A stretch of 64,000 nucleotides of DNA from Cordia subcordata (Eukaryota > Streptophyta > Magnoliopsida > Boraginales > Cordiaceae). Of the stretch, positions 21,101 to 34,134 are shown piece after piece. The translations under genes and the position numbers were made by a program. Every line of letters starts with the position of its first letter. The first letter of the stretch is position 1. The DNA is taken from NCBI GenBank assembly GCA_028554755.1, contig JAPTOF010000008.1, positions 11,782,501 through 11,846,500 on the forward strand, in the 5' to 3' direction. A model generated the notes under the pieces. The model ran no database searches, was not told where the DNA came from, and saw only the letters and a program-made list of their open reading frames with translations.

Positions 21101-23629
21101 TCTGGGCAGCTAACTCTCGCGTAGGAGAGAGGATTACTGCCCGAATACCATCTTTTGATGGGTGCTGAATGTACAAAAATTATTAGTTAAATAACTTGAT
21201 CAATACTTATTCAGCAAGGTAAGACAACAAATTTGTAGAATACCTTGAGTTTCATTAGAATTGGACAGACAAATGCAAACGTTTTACCACAACCAGTGGG
21301 AGCACAAGCGAAGCATTCCCGTCCCTAAGCAAATTTGGTGGTAAAAGAGAGAAAAGAAAAGAATAAAACAATTTGCTTTTAGACCGAGGATAAGAAGTAG
21401 TTATACAATGGCACTTGAAGTTATTGGTGCAAGAGGGAAAAGAAGTGAGCGGAGTGTAGATAAAGACTGTTCAAATGCAAGGTCATACAGATAAGAGTAC
21501 TGGAATAGCCTGCCTTTGGATTGGTGTTGGTTCTTTAAATCCAAGGCCAGCCAAATTGCGCAGCAGATAAGATTTACATTTGTATCTGCATATGCCACAT
21601 ATACAGTAAAGTCAGACATGATGATCTGAAGGATTATTGTAGACACTAAACAGAAATGCTCAAGATAAGAGGTAAACTAGTATCCACTAGTAATGACCTA
21701 TTTGCAACAAGTATCAAAATTGAAAGATTTAGGAAGATAGGGATATGAAAATGGATCCATTCATGTAATGCCACGGCAAGTCCAACAGATTAAATAATGA
21801 AAGAAATTAGAACTTTTCCACTAGACAAGAGAATTCTGCAAGAACAGAGGCAAAAGCATATAGCCAGCTTGCAAAAACAATGGGAGAGAAAGAAATGCCA
21901 AACGGGACTATCATGCACTGATAAGTTTGTGAGAAATTAAAAAGTACCTCGACTTTAGCTCCCCAAAGTTCTGAAGAGGTGATGGAACGTTACTCCCAGA
22001 GACATGAATATTGTGCCTCTTCCGGAAAAGTGCATCCCGCTAAACCCATGAAAGCAACAACAAACAAAAATATATGTCATAAAATCGGTTTTTTTTCCAA
22101 TATGACATAAAAATGAGTTCTATCACATTCAGTTCACAAAATCTTAATGAAAAGAATAATATTCTCACTCATCTTTTATGTAAAAGAATAGTTTGGAAAA
22201 GTGCCTTCCATGCCATTACATAGTCAGTGATTTTCACAAATCCATCTTTATATCCTCTCCCTCCCCACAACCTACCCCACAGCCAGGTCAGATCATGACA
22301 ACATTTTTTACAACTTTAAATTATAAACAAACATAGATGTGAATAAAGCCTTAGCTTATGCTTTTCCCATGCTGGACAAGGGAAAGATGCTTGCCTTACT
22401 TTTAGATGCTCAATCAGTAAAATTAAATGCTAAAAATAGATCCAAGTGGAAGGGTCAGAATGTAAGCAAGAAGTAGATAACCTATAGCCTCTGGCCTAAC
22501 AAAAGCATCACTTTGACCCTTGAGCCACCATATGAACATGGCACACAGAATAAATATGAGGCCAACAAATATATGCATAACACACAGAAGGAAGATAGTT
22601 AGAGGAGAAAAACCTCCAATTGCCGATGGTATTCCTTCTTTCCCTGTAAAATGACGTCCTCAGTCTGATCATTCTCTTTGTTTATGGGCTGAGATTCAGA
22701 TCTCTTGAACACAATGAATCCTTCAACTGAGTCTATAATTGAACATAAATTAATACTCACTGAAAAAAATTAATTTCAAGCAGTCGGATTTTGAACTTAA
22801 CTTTAGAAACAAGAACCATAATAAACAGCATCAGTACCAAAATGGAGAAGATCACCTGATTCATTTGCCTTCCGTTTCCTCTTCTTATTAACACCCATCA
22901 CTGCCTTCCCCTTCTCCTCCTCCACCTCAATCTCCGTGTTCACATTCTCAAATAAATTAGGCATCTCCGCTGAATCATCAATTTCTTTCTTATCCTAAAC
23001 AAAATTGTATAACATTTAAGCACAAACTAATTCAAATGTCACACCAAAAAGCTTATTAACTTTTTTGCCAAATACAGTAACCACAAACCCAGTGGATACA
23101 TTATATGGAAAAGCTCATTATTTTTTCTCCAAAACTAAATTATATCTAACTTTGCCCAAACAATGCATATACGAAACCAAAATTCTTATCAGTTCTTCTC
23201 CTAAACTAAATTATATTTACATGTATCATTGCATATATAATTCCTAAAAGCTTTTTTTTTTCTTTCCGAAGCAAAACTGCAAGCTATTGAAGTGAATATC
23301 AACGCATATATTACACTAAAAAGCTTATTATTTTTCCTCCGAAACGAAAATGTACTACATTTAAGTGAAAATTAATGCATATATTACACCAAAGAGCTTA
23401 TTATTCGGTCATGCACAAGGTTCTTTATACATTTGATTTTAATTTATGCAAAAAATTAATAGGAAATTACAAGATTGTGTCATCTTGCGATGTAAAAAAA
23501 AACGTAATTAAAAAAATTGAAACAAAATTTGCTATTTTATTTAACCTTGAATCTGGCAAAATCGTTGGCGAACTTTTTGCGGTTAAAAGAGATGCCCGCG
23601 AACAAGAAAGACGTGTCCTTTTCCGTCAT
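18172..23629 (-). CDS. RH57: DEAD-box RNA helicase, ROK1/RH57 type
   Basis: Twelve coding exons on the minus strand: 23629-23546, 22994-22856, 22732-22614, 22039-21948, 21585-21489, 21324-21244, 21164-20932, 20442-20248, 20033-19943, 19455-19333, 19147-18997, 18404-18172. All have GT-AG borders and phases agree, giving 545 aa, close to Arabidopsis RH57. The start [20 protein letters not shown] matches the family N-terminus. Motifs are Q (about 160-172), I APTGCGKT (185-192), Ia PTREL (218-222), II DESD (289-292), III SAT (321-323), V ARGMDF (441-446) and [12 protein letters not shown] (466-475). DESD in place of DEAD is typical of the ROK1 clade, which unwinds RNA duplexes in 18S rRNA processing in the nucleolus. 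A basic KKRKRK stretch near residue 67 could be a nuclear signal. No lesion was seen. Confidence 0.95.
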
Positions 23630-23800
23630 TTTGAGCTTTGCTTGCAAGCTTTTGTGGCCACGAAGGAAAAAAAAGAAAAAGAAAAAAAAAACCCTAGAAA
23701 AATTCGATGGAGATCTTTTGTGTTACTGAGCAGAAAGAGCATAAAATTGTTAGAGATTAGGGTTTTTCTGACGGAAGGGTCTTAGACGTGTAAAACTTCT

Positions 23801-23838
<38 letters not shown>

Positions 23839-25054
23839 TGAAATGGTTAGAATATTACATGTTTACTTTTTTAAAAGCGATTTTATCTATTGCTTTTATT
23901 TTAAAAAAAAAATTGATTCGCTGAAATTTTTAACTATTAAAAACAGTTAAACTTGAGTTTTCCTAAAATTTTCATTTTAAAAAAAAATTAAATAGATTAT
24001 AGTATACAAAATGTGGTACATGACTTTTCTATCAATATCACATGTTACCATTTAATAAATTTTCACTCTTAGAAAAGTATGGATTCATCTTTTCTATCTG
24101 TATAAAGTGATTTCTTACTATAAATAAATTCTCTTACTAATTTTACTTTTAAATTTAAATATTCTATTCAATCACACAATTTTCTCATAAAAAAACATAA
24201 TTATTATTGAAAATTTACCATAAATAAAATTTTATAAACCATATTTATATTCTATTATGCCATAAACTACAAAAGTCTATATACATAATAGTCATTTTTC
24301 TCATGTATCGCATGAATTATGCCCTACTTACTACAAAAAAAATGTGTTTTTTTTCAAAATAAAAAAAATAAAAGTAATATTTTATTTAAAAAAAATCAAT
24401 CCAAACAAGCCTTGTAAGCGGTTAAACGATTTTTGCATTCTTATTTCTTGGACAAATTATTACACAATTTTTATAAAAAGCTCAATAGCCCTTTTATTTT
24501 TTCTTTTCTTTCTTTTTTTTTTTTTTTGGGTTTTTGTCAACTAGAGTACAATAACCCCGTGGAGTGGCCGGTGGGGTGTAAAACATTATTCGCCACTAAA
24601 TAAAATTTAAATTTTAAATATATGACTCGAGATTAAAAACATTGTTAATATTGCAGGCAATGAAAGGTTAAAAAAGTGCATTTCAACATGCCGCAAAGCA
24701 TTAGTTGATCTATACCAAAGCACTCGGTGGATTTTTATTAAATTCCCACCTTCAATTCAACGCCCGTCCCAGTCATCACTCCCGAATAAGTAGTCACAAG
24801 TGGCATTGTTTCATACTGAAAGCGTAAAAATTTAGTAAAGTCATTAGAGAGTGAATGATGGCAAGGATAGCAATACAAAGAAGGAACAACTACATTACAT
24901 GTTAACGTACAAACCGAAAAACCATCACATATGTTTACACAAATCCCTCAATTGATGGAATTTCGAGAATAAACCATGGAATGACTTTTAACTCTGAGCA
25001 CATTGTGTTACATTTGATAGTTAAACACGAACAGGTCGGTGCACGAGGTTCCTG
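23630..25054. other. Intergenic region, helicase promoter and importin 3' flank
   Basis: A (TA)n tract lies at about 23806-23835, some 180 bp upstream of the helicase start codon. The rest is AT-rich with poly-A and poly-T runs, and no gene was found. AATCCAAACAAGCC at about 24397-24411 resembles a MITE end of the kind at 30636-30867, but a matching partner end was not found. Confidence 0.55.
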
Positions 25055-28000
25055 CTATTCGTCAAGCCCGTAGTCCTCCCCAAAGTACTTGTCGACTAAC
25101 CCATTGGCCATTTGTCTTAGCGCTTCATTCTCATGGAATTGGAATCTCTCCATTGCGTCGATACCATCCTCTTTCTCTACAAGCTTTGGACCCTCTCCAT
25201 TTGGCATGCCCCTCAGAACCTGTCCTTAGCCAATATTCAATGAAATTAGTTGATGCAAAGGCAGCAGCCACCGGCTTTCACAAACTCATTTTACTACTGT
25301 ATGACTTCTAAATTATGGTCACATGGTCACTATCTAATGCAATATCAACATGATTGTGCCAGATATCTATCAAATGTTACACAACATGCAAACCTAGTGC
25401 TCACCAGCTCCAAGAATTGAAGTCCTAGTCTCGCAGCCTCAATATCAGCAGATCTCACCAAGTCGATGAAGCCAGTAAGGCATCCGCTGTGAACAAGGGA
25501 AACTAAATGGTCCAGTATCAAATTTGGTCTCCCAGGACCATCTGACGGAGCAACACAAAGGTTGCCTAAAACATATGCTACTTCTTTTCTTATATCAAAA
25601 GGTGCCGTTGAAAGAAGGCGCAGTAATAATGGCACTGCTTCACTTGAATATATTAGTTGTTTATGCTCAACAGAACCAGCAGCTATGTTAGATAGCACCC
25701 AAGCTGCTTCCTACAAGAAGATGAAGCTTCAGGCAGAACAGAGTGGATCAACTTTCATGTTCTAACATTAATTATCAACTCACCTTCTTCAAGACACGAT
25801 GTTCACTTTTCAAGCATTTGACCAGGGCTTGAATGAGATTATCTGCAAATGTTGAAAGACATAAGTAGTTTACACTGGGTTTTGGTTTTAAAGAAAGGAG
25901 AGATAAGAAAAGAAGAGAAAAATAGAAAAAAAGATCTTTTGAGCAAGCAGGAAAAGTAGGTAACTAGCCTGTGACCTCATCTCCAGCAACAAGAACAGCA
26001 CTTGTTGCATTAGCATCACCGGCCACAAGATTACCTAAGCTCCTCAGCACCTGAGAAAGCACCGACCACAATATATAGGACTGCAAGATTACATCTAACA
26101 AAAGAAAGATAAAAACAGATCATATAATGTAGATCTACCATTGAACATCTTCCCATTGTAACTCAAATTAATTTATTTATATACACATTTAAGTGTTCTG
26201 AAAAATAACCAAGCTCACAACCTTGGGAAAAAACAAGGTCACTGCACCAAATAAAGGCCTTCAAGTATACAACTAAAAGTTGTGGAATATATACTTTACT
26301 GAGCATGCTAATAGTGCTGCAAATGCAACTTTAAATTAAAAAAAAAAAAAAAAAGAAAAGGAACGAAAAGAATCAGAAATATTTAAAAACTAACATGAAA
26401 ATCTAACACAATTACATCCACTATTAAGTTAGTGAGAGCTTATTTGTTGAAACTTATATATATACCAGCGTTCAACTTTTAACTTGACGTTAGTTGTTTC
26501 TTATTTTTGCTACAGATTTATCAAACTGATTATACCTTAGAATAAGATGAGAAAAGCTTAAGCTGCAGCAGGGAGGGATTAAGATCCACTGATGGACATG
26601 ACACTCTCATCACGATTGAAGAGATAAAGAGAAAATTTTGATGACAACATTAAAGCTAATTTAAGAAATTTATTGTTGTGCGTGTGTGTGTGTGTGTTCG
26701 GGGGGTTGGCAGGGGGGATTAGAGAGAGAGAGAGACATGACAGACAGACGGCATCTAGATTAGTTAAAATTCACATAATATCTATAGTTCCAACACGAGA
26801 AGTTATTGCTTCCCAAATTAGGCATCAACGAGAGATCTAGCAAAAGAGGCATCCTAAAGCATGCGTGAAATTTGGTTGTTAAAACAATGCATAAAATAGT
26901 GTTAACCACAAAAAGCACATAAGCAATTTCACTTATAAAACTTTACCGGAATAAGAAGCTGTAAACTATTTGATGTTGACAATCTTTCCGCAAGTAACTG
27001 AACTAGACCACTTTTCACCAGCATACTGATAGCAAAATTTGAAAGGGCAGAGAGATAAACAACAACCCATGCTACTTCAGTTGCTAACTCCTCATCCCTG
27101 ACAGCAACCATTACATTAGTGATATGAAGTTAAAAGTGAGCTTCTACAAAGATGCACATCAATTTGTTTGCCCAACATATCAAACTTCACCATGTAATTC
27201 AACAAACTCTCTAGACATATTTTACTTTGGGAAACCTACCACACATGTTGAGTTCCAGAAGAAGGATATTTGGAAGTCACATGTCCCGAATAGAGTTGTT
27301 TTTCTAGCTTGGGAGGTGGCTTAGGAAAAAATTCTCACTTTAGATAATCTACAAAAAAGAAGGCAAATAATTGCCGATAGATGTCTTATGTGTAACAAGG
27401 ATATGGAAACAGTGGATGACCTTTTGTTTAGAAGTGACTCGCTTAGAAGTCTTTCAAAGGCAACTTTTACTAGTATGGGTGTGCAATCTGTTAGTTCTAA
27501 AACCTTTTGCAATGAGGTTAAAACATGGAGTCATATTAAGACATCCAAGGAGAAGAAGAAAACTATTTGGACGATTCCTGTCTCAATCATTTGAGCTATT
27601 TGGAAACAACTGAATCAGAGAGCTTTGAAGGGAAGGAATTGACTCTTGCTTCTTTGAAATATATTTGGAATCGTGATCTTTGTTTCAGGGGTTCTTGTAT
27701 AAATAATGTGGATAACTTTCAACAATGATAAGAGAGTTTAGGGAGATGAGTAGCTAACTTTCAATGATGTTTAGATAGTTTATAAAGCTGATGTAAATAT
27801 CTTTGAATTGCACCTCCTTGGTGCTTGTTTATAATATTATGTTTTACTTCTCAACCCAAAAATAAAAAAAGCTCCTCATTTTCAAATGGTTGTTGACCAT
27901 CAGAATATCTATGTGGAAGGCTAAACGTGAGAGAGACAACTTACCCTTTCCTCAAGTGTCGAATGATTGCATCGAGTACTCCATCAGTCCTTATTAGTTC

Positions 28001-31000
28001 GGTCGCAGCTTTAGGATCTGGTCCCTATGTTAAGAAATATTAAGCTTGTTGATAAACAAAATAAAAGAGCATTCTAGAGAGACTTTTTTATTGGGCAAAC
28101 AGACTGCAATATGCACATATACAGACATACAAGCTTACTTAGCAACTGCAGTAACATTGTGACCATAGAATAATACAAAAGAGATGGGCAAATTCCAGTA
28201 GAAGCAGAAGCACAAATTTGTGAAGAAGGTAAAGAAATTAGTTGAGTGCCAGAAGCTTTACAACCAGAGGTTTATAGCTGCTTTAACTTAGCCTTTCTTT
28301 TTGTTATAAAAAATATTTGCTTTATAGCTTTTAAGGGAAAAGAAAATTTCTATTCTGAAGAATACGGGTTCAGAACCTTGATTAGGTTTGACAGTGCCCA
28401 AGCAGCTGTTCTGACAGTTGAACCCTTGTTTGGCAGCATCATTCTTGCAAGAGGTGGCAGAGCTCCCTGGGACAACAGAATGCTTCTTAGTTCCTCTCCT
28501 TCACCAGCAACATTTCCCAGCGCCCAAGCACACTGCTCAGCGACAGGAGAGGAGCTCTTTTCTGCCAATCAAGTGCATTTACAATGAAATCCACAAAGAG
28601 TAAACTATTAAGGTAACAAGGAGGTAGTATTTGATCACAAAAGGAATGGGACAAGATCATTGGCAAGTAATTCATGCTTCTAAGACGTAAATTAATCTTA
28701 GTTTGAACCAATAGAAGGGGTTCCGTCCCCGAGGGCGGTAGGGGACAGAATGCTCTCATCTTTTCTCCTTCTGGAGTAACTCAGAACTTATTTATATTAA
28801 GTACAACAACGGGAAAAAAACAAAGGTTAGAGTAATCCATAAATATTTGATGGCAGATCCAAGTCAACACATTGTATGCTATATTACAAAGTTTTACCAC
28901 GCTCTGCATATATTCTAAAATAAAGTTCCTGCCACCTGAATGGACTCTATCTACCATTCAAATGATATAGTACATGTACACCCTTTTGTCTAGACCCGCA
29001 AGCATCATAATTCAAACTTAATGTCAAATTTTCAAAAGGTAATATTTGGTGCACACTAACATATTACTTTCTACTCAAGACATAGAGAATACTTAAGAAC
29101 AGGATAAAGATGAAAGTGCCAACCTCCTAGATGAGCAATAAGCAATGGTAATGCAGGCAGCAATGCTTTTGTTTCTTCTGGTTTCCCCGCTGCCATGTTT
29201 GTCAGGCACCATGCTGCCTCAAGCAACTGCAGAGCAGACACAGTGGAAAATATAATCAGTTTGAAAAGTAAAATTAGTGTTATCTTAATTTAGAACAAGC
29301 ATTCTTCCTCTGATTCTTTATGTAGAATCAACCAATAAACAAATACAGAGCTTTGATTGAGGTCCCAGCAATAGGAAAAGCTGGACCAGCACACATTCTT
29401 GGTTTGCTTTCTTGGCCAAACCCCAAAGAGAACAGTTTAATGATTACCACTTTAAATGTTGTCTGCATATCTCTAGCCATAAAATTAATTATTCTGCAAT
29501 TCTACAGTACACTCTAGAAAATAAAATGAGAGGCAAGGAAACAGGAAATATAATATTAGGACCTGTTCATCAGGAGAGCCAAAAGAAAGACACTGAACAA
29601 GGAGAGGCATTGCTCCTCCACTGAGGGCAGCTTCAACAGGTGGGAACTCTGATTTAGACAACAAGCGTCTTAGCTCACGAAGAGCAGCCACTCTTTTCTG
29701 CATTGTACCTTTTCCCCTGACAATTGTATGAGAAACATAGTTTGAATTCAAATGATGAAGACTGTGCCATGCGCTGAGATGCCTGAAACTATAACCTGAA
29801 GCAAACTAGATGTATTGGGGGGGATAACAATGCTCAAAAGTTAAGGACTATGAATCTGTCACTGGCCAGTACTACATTGCTATGTATGTCAATAAGATTG
29901 TCTTAAAATGATATCTCTAGGTATTTTTAAATCTCTAAGTTGCCTGTGTGGAGAAATTGTACCGATTCAGATTTTATAATATTTCATACCAGTCTCATTC
30001 TAAAATACTATGGATTTGAATAGTTGGAACCATTCTGCGTGCAGATTCTCTTGTTCATTGATATTTTGCCCTAGATGATTACCAGTCATTTGTTGCTTGC
30101 AATCTAGTGTATGTGTTGAACCCTTCAGCTCTAAATTTGATTGTTATATTCGGTGTTGCTATATGCATTTTCAGAAAGAAGTAAGCAGAAAAGTTCACAT
30201 TCATTTGAACCCCCCTTATCCTGGACACACTGTGCAACAAAGTTCAAGAAATCAACATACCGATAGGTGACGGCAAGCTTTAATTCCTCAACAGCTGATA
30301 AAGTCTGACTCTCCAAAATAGACTGCTCTTCATCAATCATCATATCACCACCATCATGAGCAAAATCAGCATCACCACTAACTGCTACTCTACATAGGCG
30401 CTTCGTGCGCACCAATGCTTCCCTTCTCTCTTTTCCAACAGAAACAGCATGCTGCCGTCTCCGCTGTGCCGCAACATTGCCAACTGATTACCATAATTTT
30501 CAAAAAATCAATATATTAACATGTAAAACATTGATAATCTCAAAATTAAAATGTAGCAATTCCACAAATTCCCCCTCCAACCCTCTATTTCCAAACCCAA
30601 GAAAGAACATACAGAAGTCCTAATATGATGATATAGGGCCCATTTGGATTGGCTTTTTTTAAAAGCGCTTTTTTTAACAACTTTTGAAAAACAGTTTTTT
30701 TTTATAAGCTGAAAATTCTGGCTTCTAAAAAAGCTGTATTTGGGCTTTTTTCAGAGTTCAACTTTTTTGGAAGCCAAATCAAATAGTTATTACACATTTA
30801 ATGTAACTTTTTCAGGAAAAAAAAGTGCTTTTTCAAAAAAAAAAAAAAAGCCAATCCAAATAGGCCCTAGTAATAAAATGTTAGAAGACCATTGATGTTT
30901 TACTTAAAAAAGCCTCAATAACGCTACTTTATACCAATAATCTTAGAAGCCCCTATTATTCAAACAAGAATGTGGCCTGATGCCCCTATATTTGGTACCA

Positions 31001-31968
31001 ACAAGAGTTTTTCTTCGTGTTCTTTTTTTTTTCTTTTCCATTGCATTCTTCAAAACCAACTACACAAGTGGTAATCACAAGAAGCTCGTGTCACATTCTC
31101 ATTGACCAACTGAACAGATTCTTTTTTCTTGTTTCATTTCTTCTAAACCAACTACACAAGTGGTAATCACCAGAAGTTCGTGTCACATTCTCATTAAGCA
31201 ACTGAACGAATTTTCCCTTTTTCTCATGGCATTTCTTCTGAACCAACTACACAAGTGGTAATCACGAGAAGCTTGTGTCACATTCTCATTAACCAACTGA
31301 ACGGAATGGTAAATTGAAGATTTCTTCGTCACATTCTTATAAACCACCAAGAAATATTTCTACCACATTCTTATAAACCAACTACACGGGTTACTCACAT
31401 ATCACAAGCCTAACATGCAATTTTGGCAAAATAAGGTCTTCCATGGTCCTTTTACCAGAAAAAATTCCCTACAATACAACCTAACAACATGGGTAATGCA
31501 TTAAGGGCCCCTTAGATTAGCTTTTCTACATGATAAAGCAATATTTTCCCCCAAAAAACATATTTTTTTGCAATAAGTATTTCGCTCCGTTTTCAAAAAA
31601 AAAAAACTGAAACTTTACAAAAAAAAGTTCAAATCCAACCTTTTTCCTAAAGTCAGAAATTTTCCCTCCAGCACTATAAAAAGAAATCCAAACGAACCCT
31701 AAAAGAAAGAATAATCTATACTTCATTTTGTTCTTCAGAAACGCAACAAATGCTTACAAATTATATATATATATATATATATATATAGCACACAGAAACC
31801 AATTGCAGATACAGCAAGCACATCCACTAGAGATAAACAAAATGGAAAGAGAATTATAAAGAGAGGGAAAAAAAAAAAGAAAAGAAAATCCAAGTAGAAA
31901 GAGATGAAGAGCATGCCTGATGACTTGATGGGTTCTCTTTTATGCGATGCTAAACTTTCATCCGCCAT
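25055..31968 (-). CDS. IMPA9: Importin alpha, IMPA9 type (divergent clade)
   Basis: Eleven coding exons: 31968-31917, 30483-30261, 29716-29563, 29226-29124, 28561-28377, 28024-27945, 27097-26947, 26050-25969, 25842-25784, 25710-25405, 25219-25055. Phases close in frame to 519 aa, the length of Arabidopsis IMPA9. Residues 1-90 form the importin-beta-binding region, with AAQRRRQHAV and KERREALVRTKRLCR clusters. ARM repeats follow from about 92 to 440, with NLS-groove style motifs (EAAWCLTNMAAG, EQCAWALGNVAGEG, TAAWALSNLIKG, EAAWVLSNIAAG). The acidic tail ends FGEDYGLDE. It carries NLS cargo into the nucleus with importin beta. Introns 1 (after 31917) and 8 (after 25969) have GC donors. Intron 6 holds a LINE fragment, and intron 1 holds two MITEs and a tandem repeat. 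Confidence 0.95.
27190..27871 (+). mobile_element. 5'-truncated LINE-1 fragment in importin intron 6
   Basis: On the plus strand, antisense to the importin gene, frames encode the zinc-binding segment that ends plant L1 reverse transcriptases. They show IWKSHVPNRVVFLAWEVA, then a stop and KILTLDNLQ, ADRCLMCNKDMETVDDLL, and a later IWKQLNQRALKG. After this comes an untranslated tail with the usual 'cacctccttggtgc' word and a terminal A-rich stretch near 27855-27871. The 5' boundary is uncertain (27120-27240). I could not find a clear target duplication. The insert lies inside a spliced-out intron. Confidence 0.75.
30636..30867. mobile_element. MITE in importin intron 1
   Basis: The left end is GGGCCCATTTGGATTGGC, and the reverse complement of the right end is GGGCCTATTTGGATTGGC, one mismatch. 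TA flanks on both sides are the likely target duplication. The interior is rich in A/T runs and GCTTTTT words and is non-coding. The element is 232 bp. Confidence 0.8.
31054..31400. repeat. Tandem repeat, about 92-95 bp, three copies plus a partial
   Basis: A unit starting AACCAACTACACAAGTGGTA and continuing GTGTCACATTCTCATT begins at 31054, 31146 and 31241. A partial copy (ACCAACTACACGGGTTACTCAC) begins near 31378. The array lies in intron 1 of the importin gene. Confidence 0.85.
31505..31699. mobile_element. Second MITE in importin intron 1
   Basis: The left end GGGCCCCTTAGATTAGC and the reverse complement of the right end GGGTTCGTTTGGATTTC are related imperfect inverted repeats, resembling the ends of the 30636 element. 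TAA lies on both flanks (31502-31504, 31700-31702). It is 195 bp and non-coding. Confidence 0.6.
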
Positions 31969-33541
31969 TAGAGAGCTCTCTGCTTGAGGTTTTAGGAAAA
32001 CAAGTTAACCACTCTGGTTTTTTAGTAATAATAAATACTGCGGAACTAAACAAATGGTAGAGTATAATAATAATTATTATTATTATTATAATTTTTAAAA
32101 AAAGAAAAAATAAAATGTCTTTTGTGGTGCGCGCACAAGTACCAAAACTGGTTCGCTTTATTTTCCTTTTTCTGTCCAACTTCGCTTTATTGTCGAACGC
32201 GATAAAAAAAATTCTCTGTTTCCCTTTGATTTACTGAAATTACATACTAAATAATATTTTTCTTGTGTTTTATATTTTATGTGATTAACATAATTATATG
32301 GTTAAAGATAACCAATGAATTAGTAAATAGCTTATAGATTATTCCTGAAAAATTATGACTTTTTTTAGCTTCAAAATTTATTGGGGGCTGAAGTTGCCGG
32401 TAGAGATGGAAAAATAATTAAACATGGTTAGTTTTATAATAAAAATTTATTAATGTATTGAGAATATTTTTAATCTAAGTATTCATGAGATTAGTAAAAA
32501 AAATATAAAATTCAAGCAATTAATTTAGTTCTTGATCTTTTTATCAATTTGGTAATGATGACAATGCTAAGGTTAAACTATTACGCAAACTAAGAAAGCA
32601 ACCACTAAGTGTGACTTGACATTGCATCCTAAATTTTAATACTCACTCAAAAATCAAATTGAAAAAATAAAACACTCAAGAGTGCCACGTGATATTCCAC
32701 TTTTCCCAAAAAAAAAAAATGTAGAGAACTGCTATAGTTGCCATTGTAAAGTATTAATAAGGAAAGAATCACGAAGTTTTGTGTGGTAATTTAGAATTAT
32801 ATTGCATGTCAAAAGAAAAAAGTAAAAAGAAAATATTTTAAATTTTTTACCAATTTGTCGATCGTTAAAATAACATTAGCTGTTAACAAATAAACAAAGT
32901 ATAGAGAAGAATTAAAAATAAAGTGTCACATAACATCTTACTCAAGTATTAAATGAAAAATTGAATAAATAACTCATCCTAACATTATAAAAAAGCTTGA
33001 TTTTTTTAAAATGAATATATTTGTTTAATTTATTTGGTGGAAATACGACCAATTTAGTAATCTCATGTGATATCATTTCTTTACCTGTGTTAACGTGTTC
33101 ATTTTTAGTTTTAATTAAAAAAATCATCTTTTTTATTGTATTTATAAATTTATACTTTAAATAAAAAAATAGATAGATATAGCTTTTTAATTTTAATTTA
33201 AAAACAAAAGAAAAGTTGGTGGGGGTGATACATAGCATGCCACCTTGTCATTTTAATAAATAGATGGACTAGTTTTTTAATATTTGTGATCCAAGAGTGG
33301 TAATATAAATTTTGATATAACAAAGAGCATAAACAAGAAAAAACTACAACAATTAAACCACCAAATTTTGACAAAATTGATCGTGCGTTGCTACTACATG
33401 CATCTCCTCCATCATTTGGATTGTCATTCACAAACCCTCCACATTGCTGGCGTGTATCATTATGGCAAAAATAAAAAAGAAAAAATTTGTTAGTAAAGGA
33501 CATAAACGAAACCAAATTGAAATAGGATAAGCATAAATCAG
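31969..33541. other. Importin upstream region, no gene recognised
   Basis: This holds the presumed importin promoter with an (ATT)n-like tract at about 32065-32092. The rest is AT-rich. The open frame at 33198-33515 (minus) has an unusual stretch (RQQCGGFVND) but no family I recognise and no neighbouring exons. Confidence 0.5.
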
Positions 33542-34134
33542 TAAGGTGGTAATTGGTATGTGAAAATCAGTTGGGAATGAAATAACATTCTTAGTTCATT
33601 CTAAAATCTTGTGATTGGTGTGAAGTAATGACTGAAGGAATTCCATTTCATGAATATAGGAATATCTATTCCTGACAAAACTTATGGGAATAATATATTC
33701 CCATGTTCACGAGAATGAAATTATTTGTCAAATGACTAAAATAACTTTTCAAAAATTAACGTTTGGTGTTTTATAACAAAAAAAATAAAAATAAAAATAA
33801 ATTTATAAAAAGAAATAAAAATACAATAAGAAATAAAAATAAAAAAGAGAAATATAAAATTAAAATTAAAATAGAAAATAAATTTAAGAATAAAAATAAA
33901 AATTTTAAAAATGAAAAATAAAAATATAAAATAAAAATCTTGAGTTTTATATAAATTATTTTCAATACTTTGCTAGTATATTAATTACCAAACATAAATT
34001 TAGAATTAATACATATATTCCTACTATCATTCCTACAGTATACCAAGTATGGTATATTTATTACCAAGTTCATTTCATTCCCAAACTCATTTGACTCCTG
34101 CCAAATTCCTTCTATCATACCAATAGTCACCTAA
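33542..34134. mobile_element. MITE-like element with inverted ends
   Basis: The left end TAAGGTGGTAATTGGTATG and the reverse complement of the right end TTAGGTGACTATTGGTATG match at most positions. Subterminal GGAATGAAAT and ATTTCATTCC words are also mirrored. The centre is an A-rich block (33775-33940). It is 593 bp with no coding sequence. The superfamily and target duplication are unresolved. Confidence 0.65.

Noticed and set aside
23375..23785. 136-codon plus-strand open frame
   Set aside because: It runs antisense over exon 1 and the start of the RNA helicase. Lys/Asn-rich composition comes from AT-rich sequence, and no domain is seen.
25969..26050. Possible GT donor inside GAGGTCACAG for importin exon 8
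   Set aside because: It would put exon 9 in the wrong frame. Only the GC donor at ACAG/GC preserves the ARM-repeat sequence.
26681..26735. GT and GA dinucleotide tracts in importin intron 7
   Set aside because: Ordinary microsatellites with no further structure.
31054..31400. Regularly spaced repeats, considered as CRISPR-like
   Set aside because: Units are long direct tandem repeats of about 92-95 bp, with no unique spacers, in a plant intron.
33198..33515. 105-codon minus-strand frame with a CGGFVNDNPNDGG stretch
   Set aside because: No recognised family, no neighbouring exons, and hydrophobic low-complexity flanks. Left as unsupported.
33771..33965. 64-codon Phe/Leu-rich minus-strand frame
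   Set aside because: Translation of an A-rich block in the middle of a MITE.
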